The position numbers were made by a program, and so were the translations under genes. Positions 55,797 to 64,000 of a DNA stretch of 64,000 bases are shown here, piece after piece; position 1 is the stretch's first letter; the number at the start of each line of letters is the position of its first letter. The notes below the pieces were generated by a model. That model made no database searches and had not been told where the DNA came from. It was given only the letters and a program-made list of their open reading frames with translations. The stretch comes from CAXMST01 sp963793415 (GTDB taxonomy: Bacteria > Actinomycetota > Thermoleophilia > Solirubrobacterales > 70-9), in assembly GCA_963793415.1 (NCBI GenBank), contig CAWCAC010000002.1:2604001-2668000 (forward strand). Direction: 5' to 3'.

Positions 55797-56557
55797 GCCC
55801 CGCTGCCGGCGGCGGCGAGCATTGCGGCGCCGATCGGGCCCGCGTCGTTGCGAAAGGCCGCCGGCACGACCTCGCAGCGCAGGTCGAGCAGCGGCAGGAA
55901 CTCGTCGTGGTCGACGCTGATGCCGCCGCCGATCACGATCAGGTCCGGCGCGAAGACGCGCTCGACGTGCCCGAGGTAGTCCTGGAGGCGGCCCGCCCAC
56001 TCCGGCCAGCTCAGCCCCTGCTCGTCACGGACCCGGCCCGCCGCGTGATCCTCGGCGACCCCGTCCTGACCCCGCAGGTGGATGCGGCCGAGCTCGACGT
56101 TCGGCACGAGCACGCCGTCGCGATAGACCGCGCTGCCGATCCCGGTGCCGAAGGTGAGGACGATCACCGTGCCGCCCCGGCCAGAAGCGGCGCCGTGCCG
56201 GATCTCGGCCTCCGCGGCCACGTCTGCGTCGTTGCCGACGGCGACATGGCGGCCGAGGCGATCGGCGAGCTCGCGCCGGATCTCGAGTCCCTTCCAACCC
56301 GGGTACTCGAACGAGGTCGGATCGGTGAGCAGGACGCCGTCGCGGACGACCGCGGGAAAGCCGACGCCAACCGGCAGCGAGGGCCCGAGCTCGTCGGCCG
56401 CGGCGACGATCGCCTCGAGCACCGCCTCCGGCGCGAAGCCCACCGGGCTAGGGACCTTGAGCAGCTCGCAGACCGCCGCGCCGGCCCCCGTGTCGACCAC
56501 GAAACCCTTGATCGACGAGCCGCCGACGTCGAGCCCGACTACCTCACCGGTACCCAT
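55793..56557 (-). CDS. ROK-family sugar kinase (polyphosphate/ATP glucokinase-like)
   Basis: A 254-residue kinase. The start VVGLDVGGSSIKGFVVDT is the ROK phosphate loop; VGNDADVAAEAE has the catalytic Asp; VLTFGTGIGSAVYRDG and LIVIGGGISV follow. Length and DVGGSSIKG pattern resemble actinobacterial polyphosphate glucokinase, but the phosphate donor cannot be told. It is divergent from the pyrophosphatase gene, with about 70 bp between the starts. Confidence 0.8.
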   Translation of the reverse strand: MGTGEVVGLDVGGSSIKGFVVDTGAGAAVCELLKVPSPVGFAPEAVLEAIVAAADELGPSLPVGVGFPAVVRDGVLLTDPTSFEYPGWKGLEIRRELADRLGRHVAVGNDADVAAEAEIRHGAASGRGGTVIVLTFGTGIGSAVYRDGVLVPNVELGRIHLRGQDGVAEDHAAGRVRDEQGLSWPEWAGRLQDYLGHVERVFAPDLIVIGGGISVDHDEFLPLLDLRCEVVPAAFRNDAGPIGAAMLAAAGSGA

Positions 56558-56627
56558 GGCCCCGAAGCCTTGCACGCCGGCTCCCGGCGCCGCGCTCGCG
56601 GCCGCTATCGCCGACAATGCCGCTTCG

Positions 56628-58268
56628 ATGGCAGAGATCCCTACCCGCAACCGCATCTACGTGACCGGCCACAAGAACCCGGACATGGACTCGATCGCGG
56701 CCGCGATCGGCTACGCCGAGCTCAAGGGCCGGCTCGACGACGGCAACGAGTACGTCCCGGTCCGGCTCGGCGAGGTCAACACGCAGACCTCTTGGGCGCT
56801 GGAGCGCAGCGGCGCCGCGAAGCCCGACTTCATGAACCACGTGATGCTGCGCGTGAGCGACGTGATGCGTGAGGAGTTTCCCGTCGCGCACGACTCCGAG
56901 CCGGTCCGCGAGGTCGGCCTGATGATGGCCCGCGGCAACCTCGACATCGTCCCGATCGTCGACGACGAGGACAAGCTGCTCGGCGTGATGACGGAGCGCG
57001 CCCTCGCCCACCGCTACATCCGCGAGTCGCGCAAGACCTCGACGCTCGTCGACGCCCCGACCACGGTCGAGGCAATCGTCCGCGTGCTCGACGGGATCCT
57101 CGTCGTCGGCGACGAGCGTCCGATCGAGGGACGCGTCTGGGTCCACTCGATCGACCCCGCCCGCAGCGAGAGCCGGATCTCCGACGGCGACGTCGTCATC
57201 GCCGGCGACCGGGTCGACGCCCAGCGCCAGTCGATCGAGCTCGGCGCCGCGATGCTGGTCGCCTCGAACGGCGTCAAGCCCGCCAAGGAGGTCCTCGAGC
57301 TCGCCGCCGAGCGCGGCTGCAGCGTCGTCGTCAGCCCGCTCGACTCCTACGTCTCGAGCCGGATGATCACCCTGGCCGCCCCATGCCGGGCGCTCGCCGA
57401 CCGCGACCCGCTCACCGTCGACCCCGACGACCTGCTGAAGGAGGTGGCCGGGGAGATCAAGGACGTCCACTACCGGGCCGCCGTCGCCGTCGATCGCTCG
57501 AACAAGCCGATCGGGCTGGTGACGCGGACTGACATCGTCTCCCCCACCCCACGGCGGGTGATCCTCGTCGACCACGCCGAGCAGGGCCAGAGCGTGACCG
57601 GCGTCGAGGAGGCCGAGATCGTCGAGATCCTCGACCACCACCACATCGGCTCGATCGAGACGCACGTGCCGGTCACCGCCACCTTCGACCCCGTCGGCTC
57701 GACGGCGACCCTCGTCGTCGAGCGCTTCCGCCAGAACGGCATGGAGCCGAGCCCCTCGACGGCGACGATGCTGCTCGGCGCGGTCCTCTCCGACACCGTC
57801 CTGCTCAACTCCCCGACCACCACCCAGCGCGACAAGGTGGTCGTCTCCTACCTCGAGCGAGCGCTCGGGCTCGACGGGCTCGAGTTCGGCCGCGAGATGT
57901 TCGAGGCGAGCAGCGACGTCTCCTCGGTCTCCGCCCCCGAGATCGTCACCCGGGACGCGAAGGAGTACCAGCTCGGCAGCGGCGAGACGATCTCGATCGC
58001 GCAGATCGAGACGGTCGGCAAGGGCCTGCTCGAGCGCAAGGACGAGCTCGTCGAGGCGCTCAACGGAGTCCGCGAGGCGAAGGAGTACCCGATCGCCGCG
58101 CTGATGGTCACCGACATCCTCAGCAAGGGCACCGACCTGCTGATCTCCGGCGACGCCGGACCCGTCGAGCGCGCCTTCGGCGTTCAGGCCGCCGACGGCG
58201 TGATCCCGCTGCCCGGCGTGATGAGCCGCAAGAAGCAGGTCGCGCCGAAACTGCTCGGCGCTCTCTAG
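56628..58268 (+). CDS. Mn-dependent inorganic pyrophosphatase with CBS and DRTGG domains
   Basis: A 546-residue family II pyrophosphatase of the regulated CBS type. DHH motifs: GHKNPDMDS (His15, Asp19, Asp21), ILVDHAEQGQS, and EILDHHHIGSIET; the DHHA2 domain ends in SRKKQVAPKL. Between the first and second motifs sit two CBS domains (VSDVMREEFPVAHDSEPV near residue 80; VAVDRSNKPIGLVTRTD near 285) flanking a DRTGG-like domain. In relatives adenine nucleotides bind the CBS pair and tune activity. It needs Mn2+, which ties it loosely to the metal operon at 12-17 kb. Confidence 0.9.
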   Translation: MAEIPTRNRIYVTGHKNPDMDSIAAAIGYAELKGRLDDGNEYVPVRLGEVNTQTSWALERSGAAKPDFMNHVMLRVSDVMREEFPVAHDSEPVREVGLMMARGNLDIVPIVDDEDKLLGVMTERALAHRYIRESRKTSTLVDAPTTVEAIVRVLDGILVVGDERPIEGRVWVHSIDPARSESRISDGDVVIAGDRVDAQRQSIELGAAMLVASNGVKPAKEVLELAAERGCSVVVSPLDSYVSSRMITLAAPCRALADRDPLTVDPDDLLKEVAGEIKDVHYRAAVAVDRSNKPIGLVTRTDIVSPTPRRVILVDHAEQGQSVTGVEEAEIVEILDHHHIGSIETHVPVTATFDPVGSTATLVVERFRQNGMEPSPSTATMLLGAVLSDTVLLNSPTTTQRDKVVVSYLERALGLDGLEFGREMFEASSDVSSVSAPEIVTRDAKEYQLGSGETISIAQIETVGKGLLERKDELVEALNGVREAKEYPIAALMVTDILSKGTDLLISGDAGPVERAFGVQAADGVIPLPGVMSRKKQVAPKLLGAL

Positions 58269-58391
58269 TGGCGGGGTCAGCCCACGCCATCCCCCACGGG
58301 GCCGAACGCACCTGGGCACGGTCTGGCTGAGGCGAAAGCGCGGGCCGGCTCCTGCCAGGACGCCCCATCCAGATATGAACGGCGCCGTTCA

Positions 58392-58415
58392 GCGGTTCCG
58401 GCACCGCGGAACCGC
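58392..58415 (+). terminator. Hairpin 120 nt after the pyrophosphatase gene
   Basis: GCGGTTCCG and CGGAACCGC arms, 6-nt loop, perfect 9-bp stem, no T-run. Candidate terminator in the 554-bp spacer 58269-58822, which has no gene-like frame. Confidence 0.45.
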
Positions 58416-58560
58416 CCCCACGGCATTCGTGAATCAAATCGCTCCGCTGTGAGGCGTTTGCCGAGCCGCGCCCGATGGTGGCGTTGCCTCGAATCAACAC
58501 TTCGGCCGTTCCCGCTAAGCCCGGCGCACACGCCCTACGCCCCCGACGGGCGTCGAGGTT

Positions 58561-58591
58561 GGAGTTGACCCGCATATAGCGGGCGAACTCC
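58561..58591. other. Two-tier stem-loop in the pyrophosphatase-pckG spacer
   Basis: GGAGTT/AACTCC outer arms and CCCGC/GCGGG inner arms with an ATATA loop and a 2-nt internal bulge on each side. It is not next to a stop codon, so it is more likely a structured RNA or protein site than a terminator. Confidence 0.45.
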
Positions 58592-58662
58592 ATCTTTGGC
58601 CATCAGCTCCGGCTGTCGCTTTGCGCGAAGAGAAACCCCGGCGCTCAGGTGACGCCTTTGCT

Positions 58663-58702
58663 GCGTTCTGCTGACCGTATGGGTATGCAAATCGAGCCAA
58701 AG
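58663..58702 (+). repeat. 40-bp dispersed repeat, copy 2
   Basis: Second copy of the repeat at 48061-48100 (33 of 40 identical). Lies about 70 bp before the pckG terminator. Confidence 0.6.
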
Positions 58703-58765
58703 TGGCCGGCCCAATGCCCAGCGCTGCCGAACGGGGCGGCGGTCTACCCCCGCCCCAACCCGTAC

Positions 58766-58799
58766 GACGGCGGCCCGGGCTCTCGCCCGGGCCGCCGTC
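58766..58799 (-). terminator. Strong hairpin after pckG
   Basis: Perfect 15-bp GC stem (GACGGCGGCCCGGGC and complement) with a 4-nt loop, 23 nt past the pckG stop; the strongest hairpin in the window. Confidence 0.88.
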
Positions 58800-58822
58800 T
58801 TAGACTCAGATGCGTTGCCGGC

Positions 58823-60628
58823 TCAGCCGAGCTTCTGCTGCAGCAGGTCGAGCTGCGCGGCGACCTCGCTCGGCAGCTTGTCGCCGAACTTCGCGAGGTG
58901 ATCCCGGACCTGATCGAGCTCCTCCTTGAGCGCATCCGTATCGACGCGGAGGAGCTCCTCCACCTCCTCGGCGGAGATATCGAGGCCCTCGATGTTGATC
59001 TCGCCCTCGGCGGGCACGAGGCCGATCGCGGTCTCACGCGTCTCCCCCTCGCCGTTGCAGCGGCGGAAGATGTACTCGAGCACGCGACTGTTCTCGCCGA
59101 ATCCGGGCCAGATGAACTTCCCGTCGGAGTCCTTGCGGAACCAGTTGACGTAGAACACCTTCGGCAGCTGGGCTCCCTCGGTGCGGCCGATCTTGAGCCA
59201 GTGCGCCATGTAGTCGGCCATGTTGTAGCCGCAGAACGGCAGCATCGCGAAGGGGTCGAAGCGGAGCTGCCCGACCGTGCCGAAGGCCGCGGCGGTCATC
59301 TCCGAGGACATGGTCGCGCCCATGAAGACCGCGTGCTCCCAGTCGAAGGCCTCGCGAACGAGCGGCACGACGCTGGCGCGGCGGCCGCCGAACAGGAATG
59401 CGTCGATCGGCACGCCCTCGGGGTCCTCCCACTCGGGCGCCATCGAAGGCGCCTGCGAGGCAGCGACCGTGAAGCGCGCGTTCGGGTGCGCGGCGGGCTT
59501 GTCGGACTCGGGCGTCCACTCGTTGCCGTGCCAGTCGATCGCGTGCTCGGGCGGGTCACTCATCCCCTCCCACCAGATGTCGCCGTCGTCGGTCAGGGCG
59601 CAGTTGGTGAAGATCGTGTCCGCCTCGATCGCCTTCATCGCGTTCGGGTTGGTCTTGTGGCCAGTGCCCGGGGCGACGCCGAAGAAGCCCGCCTCCGGGT
59701 TGATCGCGTAGAGCTTGCCGTCCTCGTGGAACTTCATCCAGGCGATGTCGTCGCCGATCGTCTCGACCGTCCAGCCCTCGAGGGAGGGGATCATCATCGC
59801 CAGATTGGTCTTGCCGCAGGCCGACGGGAAGGCGCCGGTCACGAACTTGACCTCGCCCTGCGGGGAGGTGAGCTTGAGGATCAGCATGTGCTCTGCCATC
59901 CAGCCCTCGTCCCGTGCCATCGCCGAGGCGATGCGGAGAGCCAGGCACTTCTTGCCGAGCAGCGCGTTGCCGCCGTAACCGGAGCCGTAGGACCAGATCT
60001 CGCGGGTCTCCGGGTAGTGAACGATGTACTTGGTCTCGGCGTTGGTCGGCCAGGGCACGTCCGTCTCGCCGTCGGCGAGCGGGGCGCCGACCGAGTGCAC
60101 ACAGGGGACGAACTCGCCGTCGGCACCGAGGTCCTCGAGCGCCTTGGCGCCCATCCGGGTCATGATTCGCATCGAGACGACGACGTAGGGGGAGTCGGTC
60201 AACTGGATCCCGATCTGCGACTTGTCGGAGCCGAGCGGGCCCATCGAGAACGGGACCACGTACATCGTGCGGCCGGCCATCGAGCCCTCGAACAGGTCGC
60301 TCATCTCGGCCCGCATCTCGTCCGGGGCACGCCAGTTGTTGTTGGGGCCGGCGCCGTCCTCGGTCTCCGAGCAGATGAAGGTCCGGTCCTCGACGCGGGC
60401 GACGTCGGAGGGGTCGGACCAGGCCAGGTAGGAGTTCGGGCGCTTGGCATCCGAGAGGCGACGGAAGGTCCCGGCGTCGACGAGCTCCTGACAGAGGCGG
60501 TCGTACTCCTCGGCCGAACCGTCGCACCAGACGATCGCTGAGGGCTTGGTCAGGGCAGCGATCTCATCGACCCACTTGGCGAGGGTCGTGTTATCGGTCG
60601 GCACGTCGGTAACGGTGGCATCGCTCAT
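58823..60628 (-). CDS. pckG: Phosphoenolpyruvate carboxykinase (GTP)
   Basis: Converts oxaloacetate and GTP to PEP and CO2, the gateway to gluconeogenesis. The 601-residue protein is full length: P-loop FPSACGKTN (267-275), the Cys271 of the hyper-reactive loop, FGVAPGTGHKTNPNAM, and GRRASVVPLVREAFDWEHAVF. An AAGGAG site is about 13 nt before the ATG. As the GTP enzyme it would draw on C4 acids made by the ethylmalonyl-CoA pathway. A long antisense frame over the gene is a shadow. Confidence 0.96.
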   Translation of the reverse strand: MSDATVTDVPTDNTTLAKWVDEIAALTKPSAIVWCDGSAEEYDRLCQELVDAGTFRRLSDAKRPNSYLAWSDPSDVARVEDRTFICSETEDGAGPNNNWRAPDEMRAEMSDLFEGSMAGRTMYVVPFSMGPLGSDKSQIGIQLTDSPYVVVSMRIMTRMGAKALEDLGADGEFVPCVHSVGAPLADGETDVPWPTNAETKYIVHYPETREIWSYGSGYGGNALLGKKCLALRIASAMARDEGWMAEHMLILKLTSPQGEVKFVTGAFPSACGKTNLAMMIPSLEGWTVETIGDDIAWMKFHEDGKLYAINPEAGFFGVAPGTGHKTNPNAMKAIEADTIFTNCALTDDGDIWWEGMSDPPEHAIDWHGNEWTPESDKPAAHPNARFTVAASQAPSMAPEWEDPEGVPIDAFLFGGRRASVVPLVREAFDWEHAVFMGATMSSEMTAAAFGTVGQLRFDPFAMLPFCGYNMADYMAHWLKIGRTEGAQLPKVFYVNWFRKDSDGKFIWPGFGENSRVLEYIFRRCNGEGETRETAIGLVPAEGEINIEGLDISAEEVEELLRVDTDALKEELDQVRDHLAKFGDKLPSEVAAQLDLLQQKLG

Positions 60629-60949
60629 CGCGGAAGTTCAGCTCCTTCGGTCGGCTGCGTGATTCGAAAATGTGATCTGCCTGGTGCCGCGGGGGCACAG
60701 CGTGCTGGGATTGGCTCGGACCCGGCGGAAGCCCGGATTGTGCCGGAACCGGCGGCGAAGTGGCGGCACCCGGGTGGTTCACCCCGGCCGTTTGCGGACT
60801 TCTACCGGGGGCGCTTGGACGATCCGGCGCGAGAGCGAGACCCTGCTGTCCGATCCGGAGCTTGCACTTTGGCCGCGGCGCGATAGGGTCGCGGCCGGGG
60901 AGTGACGAGGCTCAAAGTGGAGCGCCGCAAGGCGCAGAGGGAGAGGGGT
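60629..60949. promoter_or_regulatory. Divergent promoter region between pckG and the permease
   Basis: Gene-free 320 bp. On the plus strand TTGCAC (60862-60867) and TAGGGT (60884-60889) are spaced 16 bp and could drive the permease, leaving a 55-nt leader that ends in GAGAGGGG before the ATG. The pckG side holds an AT-rich patch (GATTCGAAAATGTG near 60661-60674). No riboswitch is recognised. Confidence 0.4.
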
Positions 60950-62614
60950 ATGGAAGCGTCCAGACTCGAGGATCGCGGAGAGCAGTCGGACGATGAGGCG
61001 ACACTCGCCAAGCTCGGCTACACGCAGAGCCTCGATCGCGCCTGGAGCAGCTTCTCCAACTTCGCGATCTCGTTCACGATCATCTCGGTCCTCGCGGGCT
61101 GTTTCACGACCTACGCCTTCGCCTGGAACGGCGGCGGCCCGATCGCGATCTCATGGGGTTGGCCGATCGTCTGCGGCCTGATCCTGCTCGTCGCGTTCTC
61201 GATGTCGGAGCTCGTCTCCAAGTACCCGACCGCCGGCGGCATCTACTACTGGTCCTCCGACCTCGGCGGCAAGACCTGGGGCTGGTTCACCGGCTGGTTC
61301 AACCTGATCGGCCTGGTCGGCGTCGTCGCCTCGGTCGTCTACGCCTCGGCCCAGTTCGCCTACTACCTGCTCAGCCTCTACGGCCTCGACCTCGGGTTCG
61401 TCAACTTCGGCGACGAGGCGCACGTGCTCGGCGAGACGTTCGCCCTGTTCGCGCTGTTCCTCGTGATCCACTCGCTGATCAACATCTTCAGCTCGCCGCT
61501 GGTCGCGCTCTTCAACAACATCTCGGTCGGCTGGCACGTGCTCGGCGTCGCGATCATCATCGCGATCCTGATCATCGTCCCGAGCGAGCACCAGAGCCTC
61601 GACTTCGTCTTCACCGGGACGATCAACAACACGGGCCTGTTCGACGGCGCGACCAATGGCCTCGGCTTCTGGTTCTACGTGCTGCCGCTCGGCTTCCTGT
61701 TGACGATGTACACACAGACGGGCTACGACGCCTCGGCGCACGTCAGCGAGGAGACCAAGGGCGCCGCAATGGGCGCCGCCAAGGGCGTCTGGCGCTCGGT
61801 CTTCTGGGCCGGGCTGATCGGCTGGTTCGTTCTCCTTGCGATCACCTTCGCGGCCAACAAGGTCGGGTTCGTGACCAATCAGGGCCTCGGCTCGTCGCTT
61901 TCGATCTTCGAGAGCTCGCTCGACCCGTGGGCGGCGAAGATGGTGATCCTGATCGCGACGATCGGCCAGCTCTTCTGTGGCATGGCCTGCCTGACCAGCG
62001 CCTCACGCATGTGCTACGCCTTCTCGCGCGACCGCGCCGTCCCGGGCCACCGGATGTGGACGAAGCTCAACCACCACCGCGTGCCTGCCCTCTCGGTGGT
62101 CTTCATGGCACTGATGGCACTGATCGTGACGCTGCCGGCGCTGATCGGCGACGAGAACAACTACACCTACGCGTTCTACGCGGTCGTCTCGATCACCGTG
62201 ATCGGGCTCTACATCGCCTACGTGATCCCGGTCTATCTGCGCTGGCGCAAGGGCGACTCGTTCGAGCCGGGCCCGTGGACGCTGGGCGGCAAGTACAAAT
62301 GGATCAACCCGGCCGCGGTGCTGTGGGTGATCCTCTGCGTGATCGTCTTCAGCCTGCCGCAGGGTGCGGCCGGCGCCCCGTGGATGGACGAGTTCGACTG
62401 GAAGTACGTCAACTATGCGCCGTTCACCGTCGCGGCGATCATCATCGCCGTCGGTGCCTGGTGGCTGATCAGCGCCCGCAATACGTTCGAGGGCCCGATC
62501 CGTCAGATCGCGACCGACGACACCGGTCGGGTGATCGAAGGCGGCGAGCCCGAAGCGCCACCGCCGCCCGCCGCCGGCGGCGACGATCAGCCGCCGCGGC
62601 CGCCGTCCGCGTAA
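60950..62614 (+). CDS. APC-family amino acid/polyamine permease
   Basis: A 554-residue transporter with 12 helices. DRAWSSFSNFAISFTIISVLAG is the helix-1 unwound substrate site, VAFSMSELVSKYPTAGGIYYW covers the helix 2-3 loop, and TGYDASAHVSEETKGAA is the conserved loop of the amino-acid/GABA/polyamine branch. The tail is Pro/Gly-rich. The ATG at 60950 (GAGAGGGG before it) is preferred to a GTG at 60902. The next gene, 10 nt on, is a glutamine-synthetase-like ligase, suggesting uptake of an amine that is then gamma-glutamylated. Confidence 0.88.
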   Translation: MEASRLEDRGEQSDDEATLAKLGYTQSLDRAWSSFSNFAISFTIISVLAGCFTTYAFAWNGGGPIAISWGWPIVCGLILLVAFSMSELVSKYPTAGGIYYWSSDLGGKTWGWFTGWFNLIGLVGVVASVVYASAQFAYYLLSLYGLDLGFVNFGDEAHVLGETFALFALFLVIHSLINIFSSPLVALFNNISVGWHVLGVAIIIAILIIVPSEHQSLDFVFTGTINNTGLFDGATNGLGFWFYVLPLGFLLTMYTQTGYDASAHVSEETKGAAMGAAKGVWRSVFWAGLIGWFVLLAITFAANKVGFVTNQGLGSSLSIFESSLDPWAAKMVILIATIGQLFCGMACLTSASRMCYAFSRDRAVPGHRMWTKLNHHRVPALSVVFMALMALIVTLPALIGDENNYTYAFYAVVSITVIGLYIAYVIPVYLRWRKGDSFEPGPWTLGGKYKWINPAAVLWVILCVIVFSLPQGAAGAPWMDEFDWKYVNYAPFTVAAIIIAVGAWWLISARNTFEGPIRQIATDDTGRVIEGGEPEAPPPPAAGGDDQPPRPPSA

Positions 62615-62624
62615 CCTGGCCGAG

Positions 62625-63953
62625 GTGAAGCTCGAGGAGCTCGAGAAGGCGGCCGCCGACGGCACGATCGACACGGTGGTGTTGGCGATCGCCGACATGG
62701 AGGGCCGGCCGCAGGGCAAGCGCCTGACCGCTCGCCACTTCCTCGACGAGGTGCACGAGCACGGCGCCGAGGGCTGCAACTACCTGCTCGCCGTCGACGT
62801 CGACATGAACACCGTCGACGGCTACGAGATGTCCTCGTGGTCGCGGGGGTACGGCGACTTCGCGATGAAGCCGGACCTCGAGACGCTGCGCCCTGTCCCC
62901 TGGCAGGAGGGCACGGCGATGGTGATGGCCGACATCCTCTGGCACGACGGCTCGCCGGTGCCGGCCTCGCCGCGGCAGATCCTCCGCCGCCAGATCGAGC
63001 GCCTCGCCGAGCATGGCTGGAAGCCGTTCGCCGGCACCGAGCTCGAGTTCATCGTCTTCAACGACACCTACGAGGAGGCGTGGCGCAAGGCCTACCGCGA
63101 CCTCGAGCCGACCAACCTCTACAACGTCGACTACTCGCTGCTCGGCACCGCCCGGGTGGAGCCGCTGATCCGTCGGATCCGCAACTCGATGGTGGGCGCC
63201 GAGATGGTCGTCGAGAACTCGAAGGGCGAGTGCAACTTCGGCCAGCACGAGATCAACTTCCGCTTCTCGGACGCGCTCGCCGCCTGTGACGAGCACGTGA
63301 TCTACAAGAACGGAGCCAAGGAGATCGCCGCGCAGGAGGGCTTCGCGATTACCTTCATGGCGAAGTTCAACGAGGCCGAGGGCAACTCCTGCCACATCCA
63401 CTGCTCGCTGCAGGACGAGGCGGGCGAGAACGTCTTCGGAAACGACGAGACCACCTTCCACCGCTTCATCGCGGGCCAGCTCGCCTGCATGCGCGAGATG
63501 ACGATGTTCTACGCGCCGCAGATCAACTCCTACAAGCGCTTCGCGCGTGGCTCGTTCGCGCCGACCGCGGTCGCCTGGGGCGAGGACAACCGGACCTGCT
63601 CGATCCGCGTCGTCGGCCATGGCTCCTCGCTCCGGTTCGAGAATCGGCTGCCCGGCGCGGACGTCAACCCCTACCTGGCGCTGGCGGCGATGATCGCCTC
63701 CGGCCTGCACGGGATCGAGAACGAGCTCGAGCTCGAGCCGGCGATGGAGGGGAGCGCCTACGAGTCCGACAAGCCCCACGTATCCCGCAATCTCGGCGCC
63801 GCGCGCGATCTGTTCGCCGCCAGCGACATGGCGCGGGAGGCGTTCGGGTCCGAGGTCGTCGACCACTATCTGAATCGGGCCCGGATCGAGATCGAGGCGA
63901 GCGAGGCCGCGGTGACCGACTGGGAACGATTCCGAGGGTTCGAACGGCTGTGA
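62625..63953 (+). CDS. Glutamine-synthetase-family ligase (gamma-glutamylamine synthetase type)
   Basis: A 442-residue enzyme with the GS fold: GTELEFIVFNDTYEEA (metal glutamates), NSKGECNFGQHEINFRFSDAL, FNEAEGNSCHIHCSL and the C-terminal NRTCSIRVVGHGSSLRFENRLPGADVNPYLA. It lacks the adenylylation tyrosine loop and is shorter than nitrogen-assimilating GlnA, as in PuuA/GlnA3-type ligases that join glutamate to polyamines or ethanolamine. The GTG start has a TAACCT box 7 nt before it, overlapping the permease stop codon, so it may be read both with the permease and alone. From 63954 to the window end no gene is seen. Confidence 0.85.
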   Translation: MKLEELEKAAADGTIDTVVLAIADMEGRPQGKRLTARHFLDEVHEHGAEGCNYLLAVDVDMNTVDGYEMSSWSRGYGDFAMKPDLETLRPVPWQEGTAMVMADILWHDGSPVPASPRQILRRQIERLAEHGWKPFAGTELEFIVFNDTYEEAWRKAYRDLEPTNLYNVDYSLLGTARVEPLIRRIRNSMVGAEMVVENSKGECNFGQHEINFRFSDALAACDEHVIYKNGAKEIAAQEGFAITFMAKFNEAEGNSCHIHCSLQDEAGENVFGNDETTFHRFIAGQLACMREMTMFYAPQINSYKRFARGSFAPTAVAWGEDNRTCSIRVVGHGSSLRFENRLPGADVNPYLALAAMIASGLHGIENELELEPAMEGSAYESDKPHVSRNLGAARDLFAASDMAREAFGSEVVDHYLNRARIEIEASEAAVTDWERFRGFERL

Positions 63954-64000
63954 GGCCATCCGCGAACCGGACGCTGCCGTGACCCCGCGTCCCGCGATCG

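Noticed and set aside
56544..63959. Long antisense frames over the pyrophosphatase, pckG and glutamine-synthetase-like genes
   Set aside because: All lie opposite genes with full family motifs; long antisense frames are expected at this GC content.

Overview
The window is a GC-rich, gene-dense actinobacterial chromosome segment. The fused CofG/CofH protein (FbiC), coenzyme F420 genes, a GTP-type PEP carboxykinase, a type-B heme-copper oxidase, a MeaA-type mutase, and a MoxR/DUF58/SpoIIM/RDD block together suggest a deep-branching actinobacterium, most likely class Thermoleophilia (Solirubrobacterales-like). That placement is inferred from gene content and style, not from a marker gene. I see no rRNA, tRNA, phage, insertion sequence or CRISPR array.

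Layout. 1-6.5 kb: an overlapping run of F420 genes (npdG, cofD, cofC, cofE) with a circularly permuted ATP-grasp / alpha-E / transglutaminase trio inserted between cofD and cofC. fbiC lies at 7.9-10.1 kb on the other strand, so most of F420 synthesis is here. 10-12 kb: an aquaporin-family channel and a lipoprotein solute-binding protein. 12-17.2 kb: a leftward metal operon (multicopper oxidase, ZIP transporter, DtxR/MntR-type regulator, NRAMP transporter) behind a palindromic promoter site. 17-23 kb: ygfZ, an acyltransferase, a small lipoprotein, a repeat-rich spacer, a coiled-coil nuclease-like protein and an M32 carboxypeptidase. 23-45 kb: MarR/MFS pair, the ethylmalonyl-CoA pathway genes ccr, ecm, mch and mcd, clpS, an M42 peptidase, a ba3-like cytochrome oxidase operon and many single genes. 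45-53 kb: RDD, DUF4234, SpoIIM, DUF58, MoxR, DUF4350 and DUF4129 membrane genes. 53-58 kb: malyl-CoA lyase (mcl), a VOC protein, a thioesterase, a ROK kinase and a CBS-type Mn pyrophosphatase. 58-64 kb: pckG, an amino-acid/polyamine permease and a glutamine-synthetase-like ligase.

Metabolic picture. All five committed enzymes of the ethylmalonyl-CoA pathway (Ccr, Ecm, Mcd, Mch, Mcl) are encoded within about 29 kb, although scattered over several transcription units. GTP-PEPCK nearby offers the exit from C4 acids to gluconeogenesis, so growth on acetate or other C2 units is plausible. The F420 set lacks the flavin domain usually fused to actinobacterial CofE.

Three cross-cutting signals are worth noting. 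(1) At least 20 genes carry a TAnnnT box only 6-10 nt before the start codon, the signature of leaderless mRNAs. (2) Two 102-bp hairpin-forming repeats sit immediately after stop codons, with compensatory base changes between copies. (3) About a dozen apparent single-base frameshifts are confined to 23.6-45.2 kb, including inside core metabolic genes. This looks more like local consensus error than gene decay, and the affected genes are annotated as single genes.
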